Below are positions 1 to 8,556 of a stretch of 35,794 nucleotides of DNA, in pieces. The position numbers and the translations under genes are program-made. Source of the DNA: SIG440 sp045592585 (GTDB lineage: Bacteria > Bacillota > Clostridia > Monoglobales > Monoglobaceae); contig JAZNVB010000080.1 of the NCBI GenBank assembly GCA_045592585.1, forward strand, positions 1 to 35,794, written 5' to 3'. Within the stretch, counting starts at the first letter, position 1. The number at the start of each line of letters is the position of its first letter. The notes below the pieces were generated by a model. It ran no database searches. It was not told the DNA's origin and was given only the letters and a program-made list of their open reading frames with translations.

Positions 1-464
1 ATTTCCTCGCAGAACTCAAAGCAGGTGTACTGTGATTTTTCTGTCCAGCCTTTGATGGCAACATAGCCATCCTTTATATCTGCGCCAACGGCAATTTTTT
101 CGCCATACTTGTCAACTGCTGCCTTGACGAATGCCTTGTCCTGCACTGCCGCAGTACCCAAAATTACTCTGTCAATACCTGCGCCGATATATGCATCAAT
201 AACATCCATACTGCGTATACCGCCGCCGATTTCAACAAAAAGACCTGTGTTTTGGGCAACCTGACGCACTATCTCGATATTGGGGGTTCCACCATCCTTT
301 GCGCCTTCAAGGTCTACCATATGGATATGGCTTGCACCCAATGACTCAAATTCGTATGCAATCTCGATTGGATTTTCGCTGTAAACCGTCATTTTATCGT
401 ACTCGCCACGAAGAAGGCGTACCGCCTTGCCATCGTACAAATCAATAGCCGGAAAAATATACAT
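1..464 (-). CDS. hisA: HisA, ProFAR isomerase (3' end cut by window edge)
   Basis: Phosphoribosylformimino-5-aminoimidazole carboxamide ribotide isomerase, the Amadori isomerisation step of histidine synthesis, a cytoplasmic TIM barrel. Only the first 154 residues are present, against about 240 in the family; the frame is open to base 1. The N-terminus MYIFPAIDLYDGKAVRL carries the catalytic Asp8, the second acid lies in GADIKDG (Asp129), and the first phosphate-binding loop is EIGGGIRS near residue 80. The start lies 3 bases after the hisH stop, so the two are surely co-transcribed. It is the last visible gene of the his operon; hisF probably follows outside the window. Confidence 0.95.
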   Translation of the reverse strand, partial: MYIFPAIDLYDGKAVRLLRGEYDKMTVYSENPIEIAYEFESLGASHIHMVDLEGAKDGGTPNIEIVRQVAQNTGLFVEIGGGIRSMDVIDAYIGAGIDRVILGTAAVQDKAFVKAAVDKYGEKIAVGADIKDGYVAIKGWTEKSQYTCFEFCEE

Positions 465-467
465 ACT

Positions 468-1088
468 CTACTCCCCCTTCATCTCGCAGAATGCTTTAAG
501 AATTTTCAGTCCCACATCACCGCTTTTTTCGGGATGGAACTGACAGCCGCAAACATTGCCCTGTGCAACCGCTGCGGTAAGGTCGGCACCGTATTCCGCC
601 GTTGCAATAACCGAATTCTCGCATTTTGCACCATAATATGAATGCACAAAATAAACAAAATCGCCCTCATTTATATATTTAAAAATTTCGTGTTTATTTC
701 CGTTAAATTTCAATGCATTCCAGCCGATATGGGGAATTTTTAAATCCTTTGGGATAACCTCGTCAATCGGTCGAACTTCGCCCTTGATTAAACCAAGACC
801 CTGATGCTCGCCGTATTCAAAGCTTTTATCAAGAAGCATCTGCATACCAAGACAAATACCCATAATAGGCTTTCCTTTTGCCGCCTCTTCCTTGATTACT
901 GCATCAAGACCTGTTTCACGGAGTTTTTTGACTGCATCTTCAAATGCACCAACACCGGGAAGAATGATTTTTTCTGCCGACCGCAGAGCATCAGCATCGC
1001 CCGTAACAACAGTTTCAGCACCTATTGCGTCCAATGAGCTTTTGAGGGAAAATAAATTACCCACACCGTAATCAACAATTGCTACCAT
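468..1088 (-). CDS. hisH: HisH, glutamine amidotransferase subunit of IGP synthase
   Basis: Class I glutamine amidotransferase that releases ammonia from glutamine for HisF, which makes imidazole glycerol phosphate and AICAR. The protein has 206 residues, the normal length. The nucleophile is Cys79 in GICLGMQ, and His185 and Glu187 in CQFHPEKSG complete the triad. The oxyanion-strand motif PGVGAF lies near residue 45. It sits between hisB and hisA with gaps of 2 and 3 bases. Its partner HisF is not in the window. Confidence 0.96.
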   Translation of the reverse strand: MVAIVDYGVGNLFSLKSSLDAIGAETVVTGDADALRSAEKIILPGVGAFEDAVKKLRETGLDAVIKEEAAKGKPIMGICLGMQMLLDKSFEYGEHQGLGLIKGEVRPIDEVIPKDLKIPHIGWNALKFNGNKHEIFKYINEGDFVYFVHSYYGAKCENSVIATAEYGADLTAAVAQGNVCGCQFHPEKSGDVGLKILKAFCEMKGE

Positions 1089-1090
1089 AT

Positions 1091-1678
1091 TTAAAGTACC
1101 CCTTTCGTTGAAGGGATTTCATTTTCAAAGCCAACCTCAACAGCTACCGCCTGACGAAAGGCTCTGCCTGCCGCCTTGAATGCACCCTCGATAATGTGGT
1201 GCGAATTTGTTCCCGAAAGCTGAACAAAATGGAGAGTGCAGGCAGCTTCTCTTACAAACGCAAGCCAGAACTCCTCAACAAGCTCGGTATCAAATGTGCC
1301 CACCTTTGCTGTGGGAATTTCCAACTTGTATGAAAGACCTGAACGGCCGGATAAGTCAACTGCAGATATAATCAAAGCCTCATCCATAGGCAAAATCATA
1401 TTGCCGTAGCGGATAATACCCTTTTTATCACCAATAGCTTCATTAAAAGCTTTGCCAAGACAGATACCAACATCCTCAACTGTGTGGTGGTCATCAACCT
1501 GTGTGTCGCCGTTGCACTTCACATTCAAATCAAATCTTCCGTGCTTGGCAAAAAGAGTCAACATATGGTCAAGAAAGCCGCAGCCTGTGTCAATATCACT
1601 AATTCCTGTTCCGTCAAGGTTAAGGCTGAGCATAATCTTTGTTTCGTTTGTATCACGTTTGATTTCACTTTTTCTCAT
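1091..1678 (-). CDS. hisB: HisB, imidazoleglycerol-phosphate dehydratase
   Basis: Dehydrates imidazole glycerol phosphate to imidazole acetol phosphate, using two manganese ions. The 195-residue length is that of the monofunctional enzyme, with no fused histidinol phosphatase domain. The two duplicated metal-binding motifs are visible: DDHHTVED (His64, His65, Glu68) and SHHIIEGAFKA (His160, His161, Glu164), plus GFLDHML near residue 35. It directly abuts hisC. The histidinol-phosphate phosphatase must be encoded elsewhere. Confidence 0.96.
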   Translation of the reverse strand: MRKSEIKRDTNETKIMLSLNLDGTGISDIDTGCGFLDHMLTLFAKHGRFDLNVKCNGDTQVDDHHTVEDVGICLGKAFNEAIGDKKGIIRYGNMILPMDEALIISAVDLSGRSGLSYKLEIPTAKVGTFDTELVEEFWLAFVREAACTLHFVQLSGTNSHHIIEGAFKAAGRAFRQAVAVEVGFENEIPSTKGVL

Positions 1679-2740
1679 TTATTTATCCTCCAGAATTTCA
1701 CTTACTGCGGTAAGGAATTTATCCATCTGTTCTCTTGTTCCAACAGTTATGCGGTTATATTCACAAATCCTGTCGCCCGTAAAATGACGGACAAGAATAC
1801 CCTTTTCACGCAATTTTGTGTAAATATCAATGCCCGACACCGACGGATGCTTTGCAAAAATAAAGTTTGTGGTTGAAGGTGTCATCACAAAGCCCATTTC
1901 ATCGAGCTTTGCCATTGTGTATTCACGGTTTTCGCAAATAATGCGGCAATTTTCTTTTGTGTATTCCTCGTCCTCAAGTGCACCGATACCTGCCGCCATT
2001 GTCATACGGTTGATATTATATGGATTAGTTGAATACTTGATTGTGTTTAAATCCTGAATAATTTCTTTTGATGCAACTCCAAAGCCAAGGCGTGCCCCTG
2101 CCATTGAACGTGACTTTGAGAAAGTTCCCGTTATCAACAAATTATCATATTTGTCCACAAGGCAAACTGCACTCCTGTTGCCAAAATCCACATACGCCTC
2201 ATCAATCACAACAATATTATCGGGATTACTTTTGATAATTTCCTCAATCTCCGCAAGGCTTAAAGCAATGCCCGTTGGAGCATTGGGGTTTGCAATAACA
2301 ATCGTCTTGTTTATCCCAATATAGTCCGAAACTCTGATTTTAAACTCATCATCAAGAGGGATTTCCTCATAGGGAATGTTTGAAAGCTGTGCAAACACGG
2401 GATAAAAGCCATAGGTTATATCAGGAAACACTATGGGATTATCCGAATCACCGTATGCCATAAATGCAAAGTTCAAAATCTCATCAGAGCCGTTTGTCAT
2501 AATCACCTGTTCGGGCTTAACTCCAATAACCTCTGCCATTTTCTCTGTCAAACTACTACAGGTTGGATCAGAATAAAGTTCCAATCGTTCTGCCGCATCC
2601 GCCGCCGCTTTAACAGCCTTTGGTGATGGCGAAAAGGGCGATTCATTGGTGTTGAGCTTTATAAGATTTAAAATCTTTGGTTGCTCACCCGGTGTATATG
2701 GGGTAAGCGCATCAAATTTATTACTGAAAAATCTGCTCAT
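1679..2740 (-). CDS. hisC: HisC, histidinol-phosphate aminotransferase
   Basis: PLP-dependent fold-type I aminotransferase that converts imidazole acetol phosphate to histidinol phosphate. It has 353 residues, normal for the family. The PLP lysine is Lys209 in TFSKSRSMAGARLGFG, the PLP-ring aspartate is in VVIDEAYVDF, and the cofactor asparagine is in NPNAPTG near 151. The N-terminus (KLNTNESPFSPSP) is the substrate-binding region typical of HisC. Context in the his operon rules out a broader aminotransferase as the primary role. Confidence 0.95.
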   Translation of the reverse strand: MSRFFSNKFDALTPYTPGEQPKILNLIKLNTNESPFSPSPKAVKAAADAAERLELYSDPTCSSLTEKMAEVIGVKPEQVIMTNGSDEILNFAFMAYGDSDNPIVFPDITYGFYPVFAQLSNIPYEEIPLDDEFKIRVSDYIGINKTIVIANPNAPTGIALSLAEIEEIIKSNPDNIVVIDEAYVDFGNRSAVCLVDKYDNLLITGTFSKSRSMAGARLGFGVASKEIIQDLNTIKYSTNPYNINRMTMAAGIGALEDEEYTKENCRIICENREYTMAKLDEMGFVMTPSTTNFIFAKHPSVSGIDIYTKLREKGILVRHFTGDRICEYNRITVGTREQMDKFLTAVSEILEDK

Positions 2741-2746
2741 ATTTAC

Positions 2747-4027
2747 TCATTCCTTATTTTCAATTCTTATGGTTGCACTCTTTGCGTGAGCTGTCAAGCC
2801 TTCCTTTTGTGCAAAGAATGAAACATCATCAGCAACACGCCTCAACGCATCATAGGTGTAATATGTATATTGGGTTTTCTTAACAAAATCGTCAACCGAC
2901 AATGGACTTGAGAATTTTGCCGTTCCGCTTGTGGGAAGGGTGTGGTTTGCCCCTGCTAAGTAATCGCCCAGAGCCTCGGGACAGTTTCTGCCCATAAAAA
3001 TTGAGCCTGCGTGACGAATTCCGTCAAGATAGTCAAATGGGTTATCAACGCAAAGTTCAAGATGCTCAGGGGCAATTTCGTTTGAAATCTCAATTGCGGC
3101 ATCAAGGCTGTCTGCAACAATAATCTTGCCGTTGGCATCAATTGAGCGTCTGGCAATTTCACTGCGTTCAAGAAGGGGTATCTGCACCTCAAGTTCCTTT
3201 TGAACAGCCACTGCCAAATCCATTGAATCTGTAACAAGCACCGCACTTGCCAAAACGTCGTGCTCGGCCTGTGAAAGCAAATCTGCCGCAACAAAACGGG
3301 GATTGCTCTTTCCGTCGGCAACCACTAAAATCTCACTCGGCCCTGCAATCATATCAATTGAAACCATGCCATAAACCTGACGTTTTGCCTCGGCAACAAA
3401 GGCGTTTCCGGGGCCCACAATCTTGTCAACCTTGGGAATGGATTCTGTGCCGTATGCCAGAGCCGCAACAGCCTGAGCACCACCGACCTTGAAAATACGG
3501 TCTACCCCTGCGATTGACGCCGCCGCAAGTATAACGGGGTTAATTTTGCCCTCAGCATTTGGGGGTGTTACAATTACAACCTCGCCAACACCTGCAATTT
3601 TTGCAGGAATTGAATCCATCAAAACAGTTGAGGGATAAGCCGCCGTTCCACCCGGAACATATAAGCCCGCACGGTCAACGGGAATAACCTTCTGCCCTGT
3701 AACAATTCCGTTTTCGTCATTGATTATAAATCCGTTGCGAACCTGTTTTTCGTGGAATTTTCTGATATTTCTTGCCGCAGTTTTGAGCACTTCTAAAAAC
3801 CTTGGCTCAACCTGTGTAACAGCCTCATCAATTTCAGCCTTTGAAACTTCAAGTGACGTAAGCTTTGCCTTGTCAAACTTTTCGCAGTATTCAAAAAGGG
3901 CTTTATCGCCGTTTGCTTTAACATTTTCTATTATACCGGTAACAATTGCTTCAACATTCATTTCAGGCACAACTCTTGCAAAAATGTCGCTGTTTGCAAC
4001 CTCACCATATTTTAAAATCTTTATCAT
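2747..4027 (-). CDS. hisD: HisD, histidinol dehydrogenase
   Basis: Zinc enzyme that oxidises histidinol to histidine in two NAD-dependent steps, the last of the pathway. It has 426 residues, full length. Family signatures include VDRAGLYVPGG, the glycine-rich KIVGPGNAFV, DMIAGPSEILVVAD, and the zinc/substrate stretch LLSQAEHD, with further ligands in EHLELC and near GDYLAGANHTLPT. The start overlaps the hisG stop as ATGA, with a strong GGAGG upstream inside hisG, so the two are translationally coupled. Confidence 0.96.
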   Translation of the reverse strand: MIKILKYGEVANSDIFARVVPEMNVEAIVTGIIENVKANGDKALFEYCEKFDKAKLTSLEVSKAEIDEAVTQVEPRFLEVLKTAARNIRKFHEKQVRNGFIINDENGIVTGQKVIPVDRAGLYVPGGTAAYPSTVLMDSIPAKIAGVGEVVIVTPPNAEGKINPVILAAASIAGVDRIFKVGGAQAVAALAYGTESIPKVDKIVGPGNAFVAEAKRQVYGMVSIDMIAGPSEILVVADGKSNPRFVAADLLSQAEHDVLASAVLVTDSMDLAVAVQKELEVQIPLLERSEIARRSIDANGKIIVADSLDAAIEISNEIAPEHLELCVDNPFDYLDGIRHAGSIFMGRNCPEALGDYLAGANHTLPTSGTAKFSSPLSVDDFVKKTQYTYYTYDALRRVADDVSFFAQKEGLTAHAKSATIRIENKE

Positions 4028-4653
4028 CTTTGGTCCTCCATCTGGCAGGTCATACTTTTAAGTATCTTTTCAATCTGTTCATTCTTAAATTTAAAGCTGG
4101 CTTTGTTGGCAATAAGCCGTGCGCTTATGGGAACAATTTCTTCCAGCACCTCAAGGTTATTTTCTTTAAGGGTTGTTCCAGTTTCAACAATATCCACAAT
4201 TACGTCCGAAAGTCCCAAGATAGGCGCAATCTCGATTGAACCGTTAAGGTGAATAATATCAATTTCACGTCCAACAGATGCATAATAATTCTTTGCAATA
4301 TTGGTGAATTTTGTAGCAACTCTCAAAGTCTTTTGGGTATTATCCCTGAAATCCTTTTTGCCTGCAACAGCCATACGGCATTTGCCTATGTCAAGGTCAA
4401 GAAGTTCATAAATGTCTGGCTCATATTCAAGCAAGATGTCCTTGCCGGCAACACCAATGTCTGCCGCACCATGCTCAACATAAATTGCAACATCGGATGG
4501 TTTAACCCAGAAATATCTTATGCCCTTTTCCTCGTTTTCAAAAATCAGTTTGCGGTTGTTCTCTTTGATCGAGGGACATTCAAAGCCCGCCTTTTCAAAC
4601 ATTGCATAAACCTTTTCGCCAAGTCTGCCCTTTGGAAGTGCAACATTAAGCAT
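4024..4653 (-). CDS. hisG: HisG, ATP phosphoribosyltransferase, short form
   Basis: First committed step of histidine synthesis: joins ATP and PRPP to form phosphoribosyl-ATP. I place the start at the internal ATG giving MLNVALPKGRLGEKV, the conserved family N-terminus; an upstream in-frame extension of 28 residues lies inside hisZ and looks unrelated. This gives 209 residues, the short HisG that lacks the C-terminal regulatory domain and needs HisZ. The PRPP-binding region is recognisable at DVIVDIVETGTTLKEN. The ATG overlaps the hisZ stop by 8 bases. Confidence 0.95.
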   Translation of the reverse strand: MLNVALPKGRLGEKVYAMFEKAGFECPSIKENNRKLIFENEEKGIRYFWVKPSDVAIYVEHGAADIGVAGKDILLEYEPDIYELLDLDIGKCRMAVAGKKDFRDNTQKTLRVATKFTNIAKNYYASVGREIDIIHLNGSIEIAPILGLSDVIVDIVETGTTLKENNLEVLEEIVPISARLIANKASFKFKNEQIEKILKSMTCQMEDQR

Positions 4654-5773
4654 TGTTTTCAAGTTCCTCAACCTCCGTTCCACACAATTTAACCAGTCTC
4701 CTGTACCTGAGCTTTTGCGGTTTTGTTTTTTGAGCAATCACTGATTCGCCATTTTCTGTCAACACCTTTACAGCTTTATTTATATTGCTGAGTGATTCAC
4801 CCTTATCATATAACAACACCGTATCAATATCATAATCCTGACTATCTTCATAAATTCTTTTAAGCAAATCAAGATACACGGCAAACCCGATTGCACCGCT
4901 TTTGCGTGACATTTTTTTCATAAGATTGTCATACTGACCACCCGAAAGAACACCTTCAGGAACACCGTTGACAAATCCTTTGAAAACTACTCCATTATAG
5001 TAACCCATATCGTTGATAACCGAAAAGTCTATCCTTATCTTATCAGCAAAGCCATTAAGCTTCAACATTTCAGTTATGTCCTCAAGCTGTTTAATTGCAT
5101 CAGAAAACTTTTCTGACTGTGGTAATGATTTCAGTTCAGCAATCACTTTATTGGGAGCACCGTAAACCGTAACAAGCTTTTTAAGAAGTTCGGCAGATTT
5201 TTCGTCGATTCCCTCTGCCTTGCATACTGCACCGATGCCACCTGCATTCTTCTCGCCCAATGCTTTCAACAATGCCGCTTTTTTGCTTGGTGAAATTTCG
5301 ATACCTTCCATTGCCTGAGATACAATTCCCATATGTGAAATATCCAGGATATAATCGTCTGTTATACACTCTAAGCTTTTTGCCGCAAGCATCAGAACCT
5401 CGCAAATACAATAATCATCAATATCACCGATTGCCTCTAAACCTGTCTGCATAATCTCTTTAAATGCTCTTGTTTCTGTGGAGGCACGATACACATTCTC
5501 ATTATAATACATCTTTTGTACCGATCCTGCATCTTCACGGCTGTTTTTTATAATCGAAAGTGTTACGTCGGGCTTAAGCGCCATCAGCTTACCGTCAACA
5601 TCGGTAAAAGTAATAATATTTTCCGACACAAGGAAATCCTTGTTGCGTACATAAAGGTCATATTCTTCAAACTTGCTCATACGGTATTTTATATATCCGT
5701 ATTTTGAATATAGCTCACGAAGCTTGAATATTATTTTTTCGTCATTTTCTAAAACTGAACTGATATTATACAT
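4646..5773 (-). CDS. hisZ: HisZ, ATP phosphoribosyltransferase regulatory subunit
   Basis: Class II histidyl-tRNA synthetase-like paralogue that forms a hetero-octamer with short HisG and gives it activity and histidine feedback. It has 375 residues from the ATG one base after the upstream stop (MYNISSVLENDEK), where GAGG is well placed; an ATG 7 codons earlier lies inside the previous gene and has no ribosome binding site. Synthetase-like stretches are RELYSKYGYIKYR, LMALKPDVTLSI and the late GGQYDNLMKKM. Its presence agrees with the short HisG next to it. It is not a true HisRS, since the anticodon-binding domain is missing. Confidence 0.93.
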   Translation of the reverse strand: MYNISSVLENDEKIIFKLRELYSKYGYIKYRMSKFEEYDLYVRNKDFLVSENIITFTDVDGKLMALKPDVTLSIIKNSREDAGSVQKMYYNENVYRASTETRAFKEIMQTGLEAIGDIDDYCICEVLMLAAKSLECITDDYILDISHMGIVSQAMEGIEISPSKKAALLKALGEKNAGGIGAVCKAEGIDEKSAELLKKLVTVYGAPNKVIAELKSLPQSEKFSDAIKQLEDITEMLKLNGFADKIRIDFSVINDMGYYNGVVFKGFVNGVPEGVLSGGQYDNLMKKMSRKSGAIGFAVYLDLLKRIYEDSQDYDIDTVLLYDKGESLSNINKAVKVLTENGESVIAQKTKPQKLRYRRLVKLCGTEVEELENNA

Positions 5774-5774
5774 T

Positions 5775-6071
5775 TTATTCTGCCTCGCTTTCATATAGTT
5801 TCATAAGTGCTTTCTTATATCCGTCACTACCGTAGTTAAGACACTTATTTACACGGCTTATTGTTGCTGTGCTTGCTCCCGTCACCTTTGAAATCTCAAT
5901 ATAGCTTTTGTTCTGGTGCAACATATCTGCCACCTGAAGCCTTTGGGACATATCCTGAATTTCTTTTATAGTGCAAATATCCTCAAAAAAACTAAGTGCT
6001 TCTTCTTTTGTTTCTAATTTTAAAATTACTTCAATTAGTCTTTCAATCTCGGGAGTATGTATCTTTGCCAT
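5775..6071 (-). CDS. TrpR/YerC-family transcriptional regulator (HisR-like)
   Basis: A 98-residue DNA-binding protein of the Trp repressor superfamily, YerC/YecD branch. The helix-turn-helix is in MSQRLQVADMLHQNKSYIEI followed by SKVTGASTATISRVNKCL. The start is the ATG giving MAKIHTPEIERL, 10 bases after AAGGA; a GTG three codons earlier sits on top of that site. It is the first gene of the his operon, one base before hisZ. TrpR-like proteins of this branch have been proposed as repressors of histidine genes in Gram-positive bacteria. Here the promoter carries inverted repeats, so autoregulation of the operon is a reasonable inference. The effector is not visible from sequence but is presumably histidine. 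Confidence 0.85.
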   Translation of the reverse strand: MAKIHTPEIERLIEVILKLETKEEALSFFEDICTIKEIQDMSQRLQVADMLHQNKSYIEISKVTGASTATISRVNKCLNYGSDGYKKALMKLYESEAE

Positions 6072-6089
6072 ATTTTTCACTTCCTTACC

Positions 6090-6119
6090 AAGTATACTTT
6101 AGCATTTTACCATAGTAAA
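6090..6119 (-). promoter_or_regulatory. Candidate operator for the TrpR-like regulator
   Basis: Two inverted repeats sit on the core promoter. The perfect 10-bp palindrome AAGTATACTT (6090-6099) covers the predicted start point. TTTACTATGGTAAA on the minus strand (6106-6119) overlaps the -10 box and spacer. A second copy of the half TTTACTAT, exactly 20 bp away (6130-6139), overlaps the -35 box. This placement suits a repressor. The link to the neighbouring regulator is inference. Confidence 0.5.
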
Positions 6120-6132
6120 GTGTTAAAGTCAA
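6104..6132 (-). promoter_or_regulatory. Sigma-A promoter of the his operon
   Basis: Read on the minus strand, TTGACT (6127-6132) and TAAAAT (6104-6109) are separated by exactly 17 bases. The predicted start point falls near 6097, about 25 bases before the regulator ATG. The leader is too short for a T-box or an attenuator, so control of the operon is probably at initiation. Confidence 0.8.
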
Positions 6133-6153
6133 TAGTAAAATGTAATTTTTTTC

Positions 6154-6190
6154 AAAAATGCAGGGTCACACACAGCAACCCCGCATTTTT
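6154..6190 (-). terminator. Intrinsic terminator after metH
   Basis: A stem of 13 positions with one mismatch (6154-6166 with 6178-6190), GC-rich at its tip and flanked by A and T runs on either side, so it may work in both directions. Read on the minus strand it lies right at the metH stop and separates the methionine operon from the his promoter downstream. Confidence 0.8.
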
Positions 6191-8556
6191 TAGCTTTTAT
6201 AAAAATTTTCCGCAATATGAACAGTATCCATTGCATCTGCAGCATAAAAATCTGCATTTATCATATCGGCATATTCTTGATTTAAGACTGCACCGCCTAC
6301 CACAATTTTTGTTTCGGGACATCCTTGGTTCAACAGTTCGATTGTTTCAGCCATAGCAGGAACCGTTGTTGTCATAAGAGCGCTGAGGCCCACAAGGGTA
6401 CAGCCTGTCTCCTTCGCTTTTTTCAGAATTTCCTCAGGCGAAACATCTCTGCCTAAATCGTATACCAAAAATCCATAGCTTTCAAGCAGCACTTTCACTA
6501 TATTTTTGCCTATATCGTGTATATCACCCTTAACAGTTGCAAGGATAACTTCGCCACGGCTCTCGCCGCCTGAATCGGGCATTTTGGCCTTTATTTCATC
6601 AAATGCTGCCGATGCCGCCTCGGCACTCATAAGAAGTTGCGGAAGATATGCCCTCTTTTCTTCAAAAGCAATACCAATTTCGTTAAGCGCAGGTATAATC
6701 TGATTATTGATTATATCAAGTGGATTTTCGGTTTCAAGCAAACATTTTGCCGAAGCTATCGCCTGTTCCTTTATTCCTTTAACTACCGAATAATGAAGAT
6801 TCGGTTTATCGTCTTTTTTCTGTGGAGTTGCAACCTTCTCGGTTTCTGCCGAATTTGCATATTCAATATATTCCGCACAAGCTGTGTCCATATTATGAAG
6901 AACACGATGGGCAAAATATACATCCATCATTCCCTTTGAAAACGGATTCATAATTGCACAGTCAAGACCACATTGCAGACTTTGTGCAAAGAACGTTGAA
7001 TTTATTTTTTCTCTTTCAGGAAGTCCGAATGAAATGTTTGAAACACCCAGACTTGTGCAAAGTCCCATTTCTTTGATTAACCTTATTGACTCCATAGTCA
7101 CAAGTGCGCCCTTTGAATCGGAAGATACGGTTAATGCAAGAGGGTCAACAATTATATCCTTTTTATCAATGCCGTATTCTGCGGCACACTTTACAATTTT
7201 TTCAGCTATCGCACATCTGCCACGGGCTGTTTCAGGAATTCCACTCTCGTCAATAGTCAGGGCAATTACTGCACCACCGTATTTTTTCACCAGAGGAAAA
7301 ATACTTTCCATACTCTCTGCCTTGCCGTTTACAGAATTAACAAGGGGCTTGCCGTTGTAAATACGCATTGCACCCTCTAAAGCCTTTGGGTCATTGGAGT
7401 CAAGCTGAAGGGGCAGATTTGTTACCGCCTGAATTGCCTCAACTGCTGTTTTTAACATTTCAGCCTCGTCAATTTCGGGCAGGCCTGTATTTACATCAAG
7501 TATATGCACCCCTGCCTCCTCCTGACGCAAGGCTTCATTAAGAATATATGACATATCCTTTTCACGAAGAGCTTCTTTAAGACGCGGTTTACCTGTTGGA
7601 TTTATTCTTTCGCCGATAAGCGTTGGGGTTTTGCCTATCTCAACCGAATGGGTGTACGATGAAACCACGGTTTTTGTTTTAAATCCAGGTGTTTTATATT
7701 CAATCTCCTTTGTTGCCTCAATCATAAGTTTCATATATTCGGGGGTTGTTCCGCAGCAGCCGCCAAGGATGCAGGCGCCCATCGAAGCCATTTCCCTCAT
7801 ATATTCTGCAAATCGCTTTGCATCAATGTTGTAGACCGTCTTTCCGTCCACCACAACAGGTAGCCCAGCATTTGGATTTACTATAACAGGAACAGATGCA
7901 TTTTCGATAAATTCGTTTAAAATTCCAAGCATCATATCAGGGCCCAATGAACAATTCATACCCAAAGCATCAACACCCATGCCCTCAAGCATTGCAATCA
8001 TTGCAGAAGGCACAGCACCCGTCATCAGCTTGCCGCTTTCGTCATAGACATTGGTAACAAATACCGGAAGGTCACAATTTTCTTTTGCAGCAAGCACTGC
8101 CGCCTTGGTTTCGAAACTATCGTTCATTGTTTCAATAAGAATAAGGTCTGCACCATTCTCTGCCGCAACACGCACATTTGCACCAAAGATTTTAACAGCC
8201 TCTTCAAAATCAAGATCGCCCAAAGGCTTTAACAATCTGCCTGTGGGCCCCATATCAAATGCAACAAAGGCACAATCTCTGCCCGATACTGCATTTTTAG
8301 CACATATAAGTGCCTTTTCAATAAGTTCGGCATAGTTTTCGTACTTATTGCAATTTACTCCAAAAGTGTTGGATTTAATAATATTGCATCCTGCATCAAG
8401 ATACCGATTATGTAGCTCTGTAATCCTTTCGGGATGGTCGATATTCCATTTTTCGGGAGGTGTTCCCACCGGAAGTCCCATTGACTGCAGTACCGTTCCT
8501 GTTCCGCCGTCAAAGTATAATCTTTTTGTTTTTAAAAGTTCTCGTAAATTACTCAT
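6190..8556 (-). CDS. metH: Cobalamin-dependent methionine synthase core (MetH without reactivation domain)
   Basis: Transfers a methyl group from methyltetrahydrofolate via cobalamin to homocysteine. It has 788 residues in three modules. A homocysteine methyltransferase barrel (about 1-290) has zinc ligands Cys202, Cys267 and Cys268 (NCSLGP, GGCCGT). A pterin-binding barrel (about 310-570) starts with LIGERINPTGK. A cobalamin cap and Rossmann domain (about 585-788) has the base-off motif GDIHDIGKN with His680 as cobalt ligand. The C-terminal AdoMet/reactivation domain of the 1200-residue E. coli enzyme is absent; the gene just upstream supplies a protein of that type. The start overlaps that gene's stop by 8 bases. 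Confidence 0.93.
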   Translation of the reverse strand: MSNLRELLKTKRLYFDGGTGTVLQSMGLPVGTPPEKWNIDHPERITELHNRYLDAGCNIIKSNTFGVNCNKYENYAELIEKALICAKNAVSGRDCAFVAFDMGPTGRLLKPLGDLDFEEAVKIFGANVRVAAENGADLILIETMNDSFETKAAVLAAKENCDLPVFVTNVYDESGKLMTGAVPSAMIAMLEGMGVDALGMNCSLGPDMMLGILNEFIENASVPVIVNPNAGLPVVVDGKTVYNIDAKRFAEYMREMASMGACILGGCCGTTPEYMKLMIEATKEIEYKTPGFKTKTVVSSYTHSVEIGKTPTLIGERINPTGKPRLKEALREKDMSYILNEALRQEEAGVHILDVNTGLPEIDEAEMLKTAVEAIQAVTNLPLQLDSNDPKALEGAMRIYNGKPLVNSVNGKAESMESIFPLVKKYGGAVIALTIDESGIPETARGRCAIAEKIVKCAAEYGIDKKDIIVDPLALTVSSDSKGALVTMESIRLIKEMGLCTSLGVSNISFGLPEREKINSTFFAQSLQCGLDCAIMNPFSKGMMDVYFAHRVLHNMDTACAEYIEYANSAETEKVATPQKKDDKPNLHYSVVKGIKEQAIASAKCLLETENPLDIINNQIIPALNEIGIAFEEKRAYLPQLLMSAEAASAAFDEIKAKMPDSGGESRGEVILATVKGDIHDIGKNIVKVLLESYGFLVYDLGRDVSPEEILKKAKETGCTLVGLSALMTTTVPAMAETIELLNQGCPETKIVVGGAVLNQEYADMINADFYAADAMDTVHIAENFYKS

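Noticed and set aside
3720..4239. Plus-strand open frames antisense to hisD and hisG
   Set aside because: Both overlap intact, well-conserved histidine genes on the other strand and resemble no protein family.
6062..6190. Histidine T-box or attenuator before the his operon
   Set aside because: The predicted leader is only about 25 bases and the nearby hairpin at 6154-6190 lies upstream of the promoter, ending metH.
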